Shown here: positions 25,401 through 38,800 of the stretch, piece by piece | Numbering within the stretch: the first letter of the stretch is position 1 | Layout of the letters: every line of letters starts with the position of its first letter | DNA from: Dirofilaria immitis | Taxonomy: Eukaryota > Nematoda > Chromadorea > Rhabditida > Onchocercidae | Length of the DNA: 64,000 nucleotides | NCBI GenBank assembly: GCA_024305405.1 | Contig: JAKNDB010000092.1 | Span: 1,457,501 to 1,521,500, forward strand | Direction: 5' to 3' | The notes under the pieces: generated by a model | What the model was told of the DNA's origin: nothing | The model's database searches: none | Seen by the model: only the letters and a program-made list of their open reading frames with translations | Made by a program: the position numbers and the translations under genes

Positions 25401-28047
25401 CTTAGAAGTGGAGCTATATTTTTAGAATTTAATAATGTAATCATTAAGAGCCACTGAAAATCTAATGCTGTTTCATTTGCCCATGCTATAAAATTTCTAA
25501 TGAGTGCTATTAGTGAAATTTTAAACCAGAAAATAGTAGTGAAATGAGTCACATTAAATAAAAGTTTCATACTTTCGACAATCAACAATCAGACTAGAAT
25601 TTTTGTCCATCTCAAATGATCTTCAATCTTTTCACATCAAATTCTAGTGCATAGTTGTTCTCTTTTGCTAAATAATTGATTTGATTTTTTGATAAAAAAA
25701 AATAAAATCCATGCTTCTTTACTTCATATACCTCTCATTTTTAAAATCCCACAAAATCTAAGAATTATCAAATAGTATAATGTTAAATATTTTACTTTAT
25801 TACTCATAAGGCGACGAGAGTTCCCATCAAATCTAAACACATTTCTACCATCTCAAAATTTAAAAATGTTTTTTTTCACGGACGCAATTATGTATTTTAG
25901 ATTTTGAATCGTATGATGCAAATAGTGAGGGAGAAAATGAAATTTGATAAAAACTGTTGATAGTTCAAAACTTTGAAAAACAAGAAAGTGAGTCCTAATC
26001 AGTGGCATTTCTCGTCCTACGAATGAAATTATGTAAGAATGATTAAAGAGTAACTGAGATGATACAATGATACTTAATGGAATTAAGTATCCCTTTCTTT
26101 CCTTTCGTTGCTTCATCCCAAGTTTAATTTTTCCTTCTTATGCGCAGGCAACAGAAACAAAATTTTAAGTGAATTTGCTGGAGCAGAGAAGTATATAATT
26201 AACTAAGACAAAAGTAAAACGGTGAGAGTAATATCTCAATATCCCTATTTAAATATCTCATAAAAATATCGGAATCTGAAGTTAAGCCCAGAAGATGAAT
26301 GCATCTGAAAATAGGATTTTTTTCTTAAGCAATAGTATCTTCATGTAATAATCAAAGAGAAAAAGAAGTATGACATGTTTTAAGAGAGAATGCTTAAAAA
26401 TTAATATATTCTATTTGCTTGTGGCTTTAGCGTTATAACTTATGATCTGCGGATCATCAAAAATAAGGTATTTCTTATCACTTCTGTCACTGATTATGTT
26501 TTAATAAAGATAATGGGAATAAATGAAAATAATTTTATTTTGTTAAAAAGAATTCTTTTGGGAGAGAATAGAGTACGATACTTGTGAGAGTTTTTTTATT
26601 TTTTTCGAAGTAATGTTTAATAAATGAGATACTTGATAATATAATGCAATAATAAACAGATGAAGGAAATTTTCTAGAATGAATAACTAATAAAGTATTC
26701 TCAACGACTATATAGGATATAAATATGAGATATATAGGAGGCTATAAGGTATTGCAGTGAATTAATATTGTCACTATTATTTGACAATTAAAAAATAAAA
26801 ATAATGGAATGAATTAAGAAATTAATATTACTTATAAGTTACTTATTTCATAATTTTTGAATACCAAAGATTTCTGAATATTCTAAAATCTATTCCTTAT
26901 TGAGAGAATAGAAAAAAAAGATGAAAAAGAAATAATGTTATTATAATTAATAAAGATTTAAAAAAAAGTGTTGGAGAGACTAAAAGTTAAAATAAATCCT
27001 TTCTAATTAAAAATATGATTTTTCAAGACAAAAAATAATAAGAAATTTACAGTAAAAATTAAAATTATTATAAATCTTCTCGATAATAAAATAAATCTTC
27101 CTTATAAATTCATATTGTACTATCTTTGCATGTTTCAAATTTAAATTACAACACTTCCTTCTATTTTTTTTTCACAATTTATGTTAATGTATATGATTAT
27201 ATAATGCTATATTTGAATATTAAGCATTTTTTTCATCGTAAAGAACTTGGCGTTTCCTGTAAAAAACCTATTATATACAGATTTTAGTTCTCGAAAAATG
27301 CAAAATTTTAATACAAACCAATTGACTTTTTGTAAGTTAAGCTCTTTATTCTAATTTACATTAACTTTTTCTTCCTTTTAGATATTTATATTTTCATACA
27401 AGTATAGTTGCAATTAAAAAGAGCTAATAAGGCAAGATATCTTAAATTTAATATTTCAATGCATCCATGGGAAGATTGCTTAGAAAAAGTTACAAAATTT
27501 AACGTAATTCGATTACCTTAAGGACAATCTTTTGCCGATTTTGGTTTTTTTTTAAACGAATAGGTAAATATCAATCCATATATATTGCCAAAATAATGTC
27601 TTCAGTAATGGATGATAATTTCTTTCTGTCAAGACAATCTGATTGTTATTATTAGTTTCCTTTCAGAATTCTTACTTCAAATAGCAATTTTGAAAGTAAA
27701 TTGAAAAGAAAATTATTTTCAGATGTCTATTTTGGAGATATTTAACTGAAATTTCCGAAAAAGAAAATAAAGAAAACAGTGCAAGAATACGAAAAATCAA
27801 CGTATTAACAAAAATACAATTGCAGCTATTATTTCGAAAGGCTAAATTGTTAGTTCATTTGTTATGTATTCGAAGTATTATTCAATTTATAATCCCAAAT
27901 ATGTTTAGTATCTTATTACAGCAATTTAATAGTAGGAAATCTATTATTTCTATGAAAAGAAGAATAATTTATTACAACGATTTACTAATTTGAAATTTCT
28001 TACTTTACTATTTCCACAAAAAGACAAAATTTAATTTGCCCAAAGTT

Positions 28048-30845
28048 TCAATCATATCGGTTGCCTCGCGGATAGCGTTTCGTTAACTGCAAGTCTTCGA
28101 ATCGATACTCTGGAGTATCTTGCAAGGGTATCGGCATTTGCCCAACACAATCATGAATCTCCCTACGACAGTTCGGACGTTCCCGGTGTCTTACTAATCC
28201 AATTAAATCAGGATCAAAACGTGGCGATAGTAGTCGATATCCAGGAATCTATAATCAACAGTTTAGAATTTAGAATATACGCCAGTTTGAAATAAGTCCA
28301 CTTCTACATATGAACAATTTATATGTTCTTAAATGGGCATTCAGTCACATTCCTTCTTACTATGAATTCATAAAACTTGGCCAAAAGTAGCGATGTGTAC
28401 GTTTTATAAGAATATCTAGGAGCGAAGCATAATATCAATTGCTTTGTCGTTTAGTCTTGTCCAAATTCCAAATGATCTCTAAAAATTGAAATTTCCATGG
28501 ATAGTATTTAAGGCACTTCACTTTCTAAATATTCACCGTCTGTTCAATATCATCAATGAATGGCCTCATGGCTCGCGTTTCTATCCAATCTTTATATTCT
28601 GCATGAAAGCCATATGGATCACCCACATAATCGTGCAAAAATTTCTGTACTATTCGATGTACAAATATATACTGCATTGGCGTTTCGATACAAAACGGTC
28701 GTTGTGATCGCAGTAATTGTACTGCCTTCTGCACGCAGTGCTACAACAATAACAAAAATCTTTCATCCTGATTATCGTATGTTTAACAAAATCTAACTTA
28801 TCAATATCAACATTAGCATCGTTTGCTTAAGCTTTTAATATACAATCGTAAGGCTGTCATAAATTTGAATTAAGCCCCTTAAGAATATAAATAACCAAAA
28901 AGAATGTTGGCTTATCTTATATGTAGGTCCTTTGAGCAGACAGGCGATACATATTTCAGCAGCAACTAATGTAGCCGATCGACTTATTCCCAAGTGACAA
29001 TGTATGATTGTTGGATAAGAGCAATTCCTGGCTAGTCGTAACAATTGTAAAGGTAATGCGACATTATCAGAATTATTCATATCGCCTTGCCAATGTTCAA
29101 CATATAGCTGTAAAAATTGATTGAAATGAATAAGAAGATTAAATGCATGATAAAAGTCGTGAAAAAACTAATGAAAAGCTTAAGGATAACAAAAGTAAAT
29201 TTGAAACAATAAGATGAAACTCCATCTGCATTGAACTTTGCATAATATCTTTTGATTCATCTTCGAAGATTTTAATTTCATCAACAGGAAACAAAGGAAA
29301 CAAATTAAATGTATATGTATACTTCATCTCCTGTAGATCCAATCACAAGCAAATATGTGACACGAAATAATGGCAAGCGAAATTCATTGACACCTGAATT
29401 AATAATTGTTAACCCATAATAGGTTATCTGATCTCCAGTTCTCCTAAAAAACAATACATCTCAATGATAATAGGATGAATTAATTTCATAGAAATTATTT
29501 AAGACTGTTTAACTGTGTAACGCATTATCTCCTGCCAGATAAATCCATTCAAAGATGGAATGATAAATAAAAAGTTCAAGACAAATCTGCTAATTAGATA
29601 TTGAATTTCATTAAATTTATAAAAGGAAAAAAAGTAAAATAAGTGCAAAAGTCTGCATAAAAATACTTGCTTAGGCCAATATTGAGCACATCTATTATCT
29701 TCTTTTCGACTTATAAGCATGAAGATATATGGTGACCTTTCTTGCCAAACCATACGCCAAAAGTCACCGATAGTATTTTCCATGGGTGCCTGAGGAAAAA
29801 GATGAAAGATGAATCATTGTATTGCAAATAGTATATTTTATTGTCACTGCATTTTTCGAACTTCATACTCTATTCTATTGAATATATTCTTAATATAACG
29901 AATCTTATTAACTACGGATTTAAATAGATGAAGTACCTGTGTAATGATAAATTTATTAAAAGCGATCCACCTTGAATATAATTCGCATGAATGAAATCAT
30001 TACTTGCATCACTTGGATACTTCAACACTACGCGAGTTGAATCACGACATTTAATTCCTTGAAGTGAGATTTGGTAAAAGTTTAAGTCAATGCAATCAAT
30101 AAATTTCAAGAACACAAGAAAGATTTACTCAAAGAATTTCAACAATTTTGTAATGCTGCATTATTTATGATTTTAGAAAAAATTTATTACTTTTATTGCG
30201 ACATAAATCAAGATGTTCGTCGAATGCACGATGATTAAAAACAATGTGATTCACTTGATTATCCAGAATTTCGAACCGACGTTCCATACCGCCAATCATA
30301 GATCGAATAAAAATCTGTTTCCGACTTCCAGTTAGTGCTTCCCACATTACAATATTATTGTAAACTAAATAAAATATTCGAAACAATAATAACAAATAAG
30401 TTTTACATAACAATATACTGTAGTGTCTTTTTGAATTTCAATCATCACTTCCAAAGTTAAGCAAAAAATTGGCTTACATCTACAAACTCCATTTGAAATT
30501 TGATTTCTTTTCTTCAAAAGAGCAAACATGAAAATATACATTGGTTTTGAAGTCGAACTTGATCGAGATCATTTTGCACATTCCAATTGAATTCATTCAT
30601 ACGCTTTATGATTTCATTTCCGTCCCAATCCTTTTTGAAAAATTCCTCTAAATTGCTGTTCCTATAGTTTAACTCATCATTCTCAAGCCACTTACTAAAT
30701 TCCTGCAAAAAAAAGAAATATGAAAGTACAAATCTTTAAATTAAACAATGTAATTCGGAGTGCCGTTTAATTACCGGTATTCGTGTGGGCCGTTGATAAA
30801 GAATAAATGAGCGAGCATCGTCGAGATTCACTTTTCGTTTCTCAT
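28048..30845 (-). CDS. Protein tyrosine phosphatase, nematode-type, divergent catalytic loops (9 exons)
   Basis: This is a classical PTP-domain protein predicted to act on phosphotyrosine. Exons: 30845-30775, 30702-30540, 30364-30191, 30057-29937, 29789-29671, 29443-29323, 29107-28916, 28740-28537, 28248-28048. Landmarks in order: CRDSTRVVLKYPSDAS, DFIHANYIQGGS, APMENTIGDFWRMVWQERSP, AQYWPK, TGDQITYYGLTII, EHWQGDMNNSDNVALP, the signature loop IIHCHLGISRSATLVAAE (Cys plus five plus Arg intact), KGPTYK, ETPMQYIFVHRIVQKF (Q-loop), and a C-terminal extension IPGYRLLSPRFDPDLIG ... RREIHDCVGQMPIPL. The usual WPD loop is replaced by QGD and the KNRY pTyr loop is not evident, so activity may be weak or absent. 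Exon 4 lacks one base near 29958-29961 (otherwise GGSLLNKFIITQ would run into APMENT). Exon 1 also needs one more A near 30832-30835 to link the ATG to VNLDDARSFILYQRPTRIP. With both bases the CDS is 1368 nt (455 aa). Intron 5 has a GC donor (AA|GCAAGT) and intron 7 an AT donor (AAG|ATAAGC). Confidence 0.88.
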
Positions 30846-31234
30846 GAAAAAATCGCTACTGATACCAGTCTAAAATAAACATCCAACATTACATTCCAAA
30901 TAATTGGCTTGGCCATATTTGTTTACAACAAATAAAGATGCAAACAGACTATTTGCTCGTCATTTTTTCAAAAATTTTTATTTATCAAAATATAATCAAA
31001 CTTGGTCAAAATACACGTTTTCATAAAAACAACTGATATTTGTAATGCATGAGTGATGCATGTGTTTCATTTATGTGCAACTGCAAGCACGGCAGAAAGA
31101 TCAAGAAACTATCAACAATCAGATTTATTTATCTTCTTGACAAATAAATGAATGAATAGAAGCAGTTGATAATAATAGCATTCATTATTCAGTGACTGTT
31201 ATCAGCATTAGAGTATAATTATATTACTATTAAT
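30846..31234. other. Short gap between two same-strand genes (possible operon spacer)
   Basis: This gap of 389 bp separates the stop codon of the upstream small gene from the first ATG of the phosphatase. On the minus strand it contains TTTATTTTAG just upstream of the phosphatase start (about 30880-30890), a plausible trans-splice acceptor. No coding exon is seen. Confidence 0.4.
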
Positions 31235-32874
31235 TTAATGTACTTTATCGCAGAGTTCCTGAAGAGGCTTCATTTTACTTTTATTGAATTTCTTCGTATA
31301 ATCTGACTTCCATGCGTGATCATAATGGATGTCATATAATAGCATTTCTGTGAGCACTGTATTTTCATCATTTTTTTCAATTATATCACCTGTTTGATAC
31401 GGTGAATTCTTGTCTACAATAGTAATTTCATCATTCCTTAAAAAACAATGGTACATGTGATATTGAATCAGATGAAAAACATACCAAACAAATTGATTTT
31501 TGTTAAATTTGAACGATGACTCTGAAACAATTCATATAGAAATTAGATTAAGATTGTTGTAAATTACTCTGGTTTCAAGAATTCCATGATCATCATTATC
31601 CAAATATTTTTAAACAACTTTTTCTGCACTTTATTTACAATTGCATTCTATTAAAGCTTTAAATTATCGATCGAGAAGAGAAACATTTATGCGTATATTC
31701 TAGACTACTTTTTTCATATATTCTTCACCTATCAAAATGCAGAAAATTTACTTTTTCTCATTCATTTGGAAATAATCACAGTCTGGTATATCACGATGTA
31801 TTATGTTCTGGAGATAAGCTTTCAACATCTTAGGAGGATTATTCTTTATTTCTTTCCTCGCTAATTCATATTTGATTTGTACACTCTACATATCAGAAAT
31901 TAAAAATATGTATTCCGTAATTGGTAAAAAGTATTTATTTTATAATGCTAAACTATATTATACGTTTAGCATGTCGTAGTTTATATTTCAAAACAACGAG
32001 AAGTTATTTCGAACTTCACTGCAACTATTGAATAATGAAATAGAGCAATTATTATCTATCAATTATTTGATATTAATTTGAATTTAGGAAATTATTTTAT
32101 TCGATCTTATAATTTGCTATTTTCAACCTGTTTGCAAATATCAGAGTTTTGCTATTAATTGAAAGATCGATTGGAAAATGACATATGTCATCTATATCCT
32201 CAAAAAATAGATGATAAAAGGATTACTATAATTAAATAGCAATGTTGACGCAGAAAGGCTGATAAATTTGCATAATAAGACTTCCTACTTTCATTAAAAG
32301 TTCGAAAGTGATATTATTTTCTGAACTAACCAATGAATTTTGAAAATTGTTATCATTATTTAATTTTAGTATTTTCTTTCCAACTACTTTGCTTATAACT
32401 TAACCAACCTGTATCCATTCTTCACTATTTGCATCTCGCGCAATTTCAATTAATCTGAAATTAAAACACATTAAATTATATTATGATAATTTCGCAAATA
32501 ATTATTATTCTTCTGCTGAATATATAATGAATTTCATACACTGTTATCATTTTATAACAGTGTAAGCAATATTTTATTAGGTGCTGCAATTTATTGTTAT
32601 GAAATTTTAGCTTAATTTGGAAAACTTCTATATCATCATATGGTACTTCTTGAAACCGAACTCAACTATTGTTAGTTATAATCATTAAAAAGCTTATTTT
32701 TATGATGTAAAAATTCTAAACATTGTATAGAACAAAGTTTTGTACTGATATTTCTAACATCTTTATCAATTATAATCAATAAATATGCCTTTCTTTACTG
32801 CATTGCATAAACTTTGGCCTTTTAATTCATGCTATTTACTTGCCGAATTTCGATGAATAAAATCTTTGGAACAT
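31235..32874 (-). CDS. Small unrecognised protein with mitochondrial-type N-terminus (5 exons)
   Basis: Exons: 32874-32840, 32454-32409, 31885-31752, 31519-31484, 31436-31235. All phases agree and the total is 453 nt (150 aa). The N-terminus MFQRFYSSKFGK is basic, aromatic and Ser-rich with no acidic residue, as in mitochondrial presequences; the mitochondrial location is inferred from that alone. It continues LIEIARDANSEEWIQSVQIK, KEIKNNPPKMLKAYLQNIIH, NQFVWNDEITIVDKNSPYQT, ENTVLTEMLLYDIHYDHAWK and a Lys-rich C-terminus ending QELCDKVH. There is no signal peptide or membrane helix. I do not recognise the family; size and composition would fit a mitochondrial ribosomal or assembly protein, but that is a guess. 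Exon 4 uses the acceptor TTTCAGAG. The gene lies just upstream of the phosphatase on the same strand. Confidence 0.65.
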
Positions 32875-35800
32875 GATTTTTTGATAATGAAAGTCATTTA
32901 TTTATTTTCTTTGATGTTTTCTAAAAGTAACAATGAATTACGTAAATTTGTGCTGTGTGAACGATTATTTTTAATAGAAGCGATCAGACGTATATATCCA
33001 ACATCTAAACTAATCATTTATCCAATTGAGAAAGAAATCAAAAAATAGGTTTTATTTAGATAAATGACTGAATGACTAAATGGTTATCATATGATCTTAC
33101 TTGCTCTTGCTATTCTTCATTAATTTTTGTTGTTTTTTACCAAATAATTGAATCTGTTCAACGTAATATTATTATCATTCATTACGACTCTGCAAAGTTC
33201 TAAACTTTAACATATTGCTAACAAAATTTGAATAAATTGAATGTTATTTCTCGAAATCTGAATATTTATGATCTATCTTAGTTTTGGATGTCTGCCCCTA
33301 GTTTTTCTGGTTAGCAATCTTCTCATTACTCGTGACCTGTAACGAAATTGTTCCCTAAACTGGAAACGAAAAGCATGAAGGAGAGAAACAGATAGCTATT
33401 GGTGAAGATGTAGAAATGTAAGTTATTGGTGAATTGATATGATTAATGAAAAACTTCTAGAATAAATTTAGCAGAGTTGTAATAATTATTTTTTAAATTG
33501 GTTCATGCATTTAATCTTTAATCCCTTCCTATCATATGAATATAGTAGTTATTTTAAATACGAATAATTATATTTCAACCTTTAAAAATAAGAAAATTAT
33601 CTCAAATCTTTTGATATAAAGTATTAAGCATATCTGCATTACCTAAAAATTTTGAAATTTTTAAAATAACTTTAAATATATGTATACATAAAAATGCAAA
33701 AATCTATACGATTTCATCATATCATTTTGCTTGCTTCTTTTAAATTTAAAAATTTTGTAAAACTTATAATTCAAACGGTCCTGAGCAATAAAATTTACTA
33801 ACATTATTTATAAAGTTCAAATATTTGCATTGTGCCATTCGAAAAAAGACTGATGAATAAAATTTGATATTAAATTTCAAAAGGTTACGTTATATAAGAA
33901 AAAATTATAAATATTGACTAGACGAAGATGAAACCTTAATTGTCCAATGGAGATCTCGACGCTATGTTCAGGTTTCCGTTCTGAAAGAAGAGTTTAAATT
34001 TTAATAGAATACCTTGTGAAAGCATGAAACTTAGCTATACGGAAGTGAAACTCTATAAATGAAGAATTGGATAAAGAAGTATAACTTTTTTCAAAATTAG
34101 ATATTGTGAGGCAAGAAAAAAACAAACATGAGATGTTTATTTGAAATTAATAACACTTAATTCAATACAAAATTTTCAAGTTTCAAAATCAATGGTAATG
34201 CAGCAAAAATATCATTTTTTTGAATATCCTGATGATTACACAAAAGAAACGATCTTTCTTGTTTTGATTTTTAAGTATAAATTGTGTGAACATATCTTAG
34301 TTATAATTAACTAGTAATGAAATTTCAAAGCGATGCCATATCCTCAACTTTTTGAATATCGCCAAGGAAGCATTGAAATTTGAATTGTTTTTATCTAAAG
34401 TTTTACATGGGAACTTCTCATTAATTTTCCCGATATATTCTAAGGGAGTAATATTAATATTAGAGAAGCATATGGCACTAAGTAATCAAATTTTACTGAA
34501 AAAGGTATACATATGTTCATATTTTCCAGAATGTTCAAATTATCTATAAATAATCTGCCATTCAATTATCATGATTATCTACTTTCCTATATATATTATC
34601 TATTATTCCAGAAATTGATAGATATCATTCTCATTTCTAAAAATAGCAAAAAATTGATTTTTTTGAAAAAAAAGAAGTTCCGTGCGATTTTTTAAATTTT
34701 ATGAAAAATCTAAATTCTTTAAATCTCAATTTTTTGAAATTCCTTGGAACAATTTTTGATATTGAAATATTATAATCACCTACGGTAGGTAACACTGATA
34801 AAGGAAAACTCACCAGTTGAATTAAATAATCTGAACTATAAAAAAGCAATAATTGGATTGTCAGATATAATAGTAGCAATAAGGAAGAAGATGATGTGCA
34901 GTGTTGATAAAATACAAAGATCATAAGTTTGCTTGATCTTCGGTCACAATAAACAATACGAGAGAACATGATATGTTTACTATAATTATTAAGAGTAAAA
35001 TTTTAGAAGAGATTTGTTGACAAATATTAAAAGGACAGAAAAATGTGCAATCTCATATGCGGTCCATAGATTTCTTCTACCGCACTCCTTAGTGTCTTAA
35101 ATCATCTCCGTTCTCTCATACCTTTTCTATATTCCCTATAGAAAAATTTAAAAAAAAAAAAAAAAAAACTGGAAATGAAAAATGAACTGTAGAGCAGATA
35201 GCAGACATGATATTTGAATTAATTAACCTATTCCACCAACAATGTCCTTGCCAATATACCCACACCATTTCATTTCGTATTGTTGAAAATTTACTGACAC
35301 ATCATATCACATAGTTGGTATCGCAGAAATGAAATGATATTTAATTAAGCAATGTCACGACATCTTCGCAAGTTTAATGGACAGTTTTTTGATTCTTAGT
35401 TAATTAACAACCCAAATATTCACTAATAAGATGTTGCATGGAAGTCTGACTTAGAATAATTTTAGATCGAATAAAGAAGCCATTTTTTTATATTTTGTCC
35501 TTCTGGTTAATTTGTAGAAAACATTTAGAGTGAAGGAGTAGGTAAAATATGTTTTTCGATTTGATGCTTATACAATGATCAGTCATTTGTTCATTTCTTT
35601 CATTTATTCTTTAATTTCATTTTTAGATTTTGATTCTCTGCCGAGTATAGAATCTCATATATATTTAAAAGCTTCATTTCAACAAATTTCTCCTCTGTGA
35701 TCAACCTTCTCGATTATTGGGAAATACAAAGGAATGAACTTGAAGATTGATCGAAACTATATGTAATTAATGGATTTATTCGTCTGCAGTTCTTGCATTT

Positions 35801-38800
35801 TTAATCAAAGAGTATGCAAAATAATTATTGATCATTTTGGTCATGTTACCGTACAGGTAATTTTATTTTGTTTTCACTAAATAAACACAATGAAGTTTTC
35901 ATATTGAAGAAACTTTTCGCGATAAAATTGTTGTTGATGAAAAATTCACTAATAATTTTATCAATTCTACACTTTTATCATGCACGTTTAGATATTTCAT
36001 TTATGTCGTGTTTCAAGCATTTCTTCTTTTCGATAATGATTTTAAAGTAAATAAAAATGCAAACTTATCAGCAATTTATCTGTTTGATTCGAAATTTTCA
36101 AGCTATTGATTGATTTCAGAATGTTTGGTATAAAAAAATTTATTGCATTTTAAAATTGCATTAAAGCATCACTTTTCCATGTAAACATCGTGTCATCTTA
36201 TTTTCCGATTTATTAAATTACTTGAATTTAATTACCACAAAAGCCATTACCTGTTTTTATGATATATTTTTCTAGTGTAATACTAATAAAAGCAATTTCA
36301 TTAACTTTCTAATATTTTCTTATAAATGTTTACATGGAAAAAACCCAATGTTGATCAAATTACAAATCAAATCGTTTTCGCTTCATTGTTTTCAAAGTAT
36401 AATTTTGTGATTTTGATTAATGAAACTATAATATGATTAATCATTCTTAAGCTTTCTCCGCTCAAATTACCCTATTTCTTTTGTTATCTATATTTCCACA
36501 TTTCTATTGATACTTTCTAAACTAATATATTATTCTTTAATATAAGAAAATTTAAATCTATAGGAAAAAAAATTTGAGAAAATGTAATGCATTTCTTTTT
36601 GACATCAACCATATCGATATGATGAACTTTTCTCGAAATAGTTCATATCGATCTTTTCATCATTTTCGCACAGAAATTCATTTAAATTAACTTTTACTCT
36701 TCACTTACAATTCAATGATTCAAGCTCGAAATTTACTTAATGCTTTTAAGTCGAGTCATTTAGTTATTTACATTTTTTCCATATCTATCGCAATGCGATA
36801 AATGAAACTAATCAGTGAATTATTCAATTTCCTCTGTTTTTAGATCATAATCAAGATTTTCATATTTGGCAGTAATAGCGTTATTGATAATACATCACTA
36901 TCGTTGTTTAAGATTCCATGAACTTTATATTCATTAATATCGATTGCAATAATTTAATACTTTATTTTTTATTGTATATTCCTTTTATCATAGATTTAAC
37001 ACTGTTAATATTGAATTTCATCAAATCGTTAAAAATCTTTTCGCAAATGTTTATATTTTAGTTGATAAAAAAATCAAATTTCATTGGCAGATATATTTAT
37101 TAGCTTCCGATAAATTTTCTTCTTTCTTCAGAGTTTTTGACAATGCGTAAAATTATTTCTCACTTTCTTCAATTGTTTGATGCGAAAAATTAGCTGAAAT
37201 ATTGTATTCTTGCTTGACTATAAAAGTGAAATATTTTAGAGTTTAGATTTTTTGAACTTCAAACAAACAAAAAAGCATTTCTCTTCACTGATATTTTCAA
37301 AGATAAGAATAAAAAGTTATTTCCCTGAAAGAATGTTATTTTGTCGATAAACTGAAAAAAATTTAGGGCAAAAAGTATTAAATTTAAAAAAGTGTGACAA
37401 TTTTTTATTATTCTTTAAAATTGATTTTAAAAGAAATTATCGAAACTTTATAGAGTTTATTAGTAAGTTAGATTCGTATTAAACATGCTAAAAAGATACT
37501 GATATGATATTGCCAGACCCAGTATTTCTTTTTTTTTTCGTAATTAATTATAATTTTCTTTTATATAAGAGATTATTTTGAAATAGTCTGTTGTTTACTG
37601 TTTATTTTTTCATTCTACCTATTATCCTTGATTTTTTAGAATTTCTTTCTTTTTACCTTGTAGTCTTAACTTTTGTCCTATTCGAGCAAATTCATATGCA
37701 ATATGTGTCTGTGAAAATACAGGCAATTTTAATGTTATTTTTAAATATAATCAAACTATTATCATATAAAATTCTTGAATTAATCATTTATTTTTCAAGG
37801 CTTATTTAATAGCATAGCAATTTGGAAAGTTTGCCAAAGTTCTCACATGAATACATTATCAATTTAACTCATTATTGTGAATCGATTGCTATCTTCAAAT
37901 GAGTAATATTTAAAATTACTCAACAGCATAGATAACAATTTTTTAATGAAAGAAAGAACTGATTGATAAATAAATATCTGTTAAAATAAATGATTTAGTT
38001 TTGTAACATTCGATATTGTTGAAAAGATGTTTCAAATATTACAGAAAATTTCGATTAAAGTATTAAATCTCAATATTTCTGAGTTGAAAAATAAAACTTT
38101 AAATTATTATAAAACATGATTATTCGAGAAATTTAATACTACTGAAGAAAATTAAATGGATGAATGAATGGACACGACCCATAATACAATTAAATCATTG
38201 GAAATTAAAGAAATTACTTATAAACTGGTTTTTAAAAATAACAAAGATGATGAATTATAGCACTACTTCTTGTCCTCCTTTGAAATTAAATTATCGATAG
38301 TGTCGTTTCATAAATGATGTAAAACTTTCAGATATTTTCAGTGTGTGTGTAGCCACCGTCTGTCAGGTTGCCAATTTCATTGCTGTCACTTTTTTTATCT
38401 TCATTATGGCATTTTTTTCATTATCAATATCATTACTATTGAAAATACACTTGCTCAATAAATCTTTCATGTATCATAAAAAGCTCTTTAAATTTGTAAA
38501 TTTTGATGTTTGAAGTGATCGGAATAAGCTTATAAAATATTTACATAATTATAAGTTGATGTTAGTAAATTCTTCTCAACCATTTGCTAATATGAATAAT
38601 CAATTTAGAATTATTTTTTCTTTTCAAATTACAAAAATTCAAAGCTGGAATTATCTGTAATTATTTTCAAGGCATACTTTCATTTGCTATAGAATATTTA
38701 TTGCGAAAGATTTGCATTCCTTAAAATAAGTTTTTTTCTTTTTTGCTCCAATCAAGATGATAATACTGACTATGGAGAGCAAATCGACGTTCACATTTAG

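Larger units (their letters stand above)
18893..28047. other. Nine-kilobase region without recognised genes
   Basis: The region is extremely AT-rich, with no exon supported by paired splice sites plus protein similarity. It contains the decayed coding remnant at about 21.8-22.4 kb and a short palindrome at 19.9 kb. The open frames at 20009-20200, 20737-20958, 23362-23580, 25346-25588 and 25853-26116 show low-complexity composition and no similarity I recognise. A 16-base direct repeat (TTGAAAGAGAAGCATT) occurs twice near 23.06-23.13 kb. Confidence 0.5.

Noticed and set aside
31484..31752. Apparent frameshift between exons 3 and 4 of the small mitochondrial-type gene
   Set aside because: Recounting the T run (six bases) and using the acceptor TTTCAGAG restores phase 2 joining, so no error is needed.
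34637..34969. 110-codon minus-strand open frame
   Set aside because: L/S/F/K-rich low-complexity translation with no motif or coherent splice structure; chance in AT-rich DNA.
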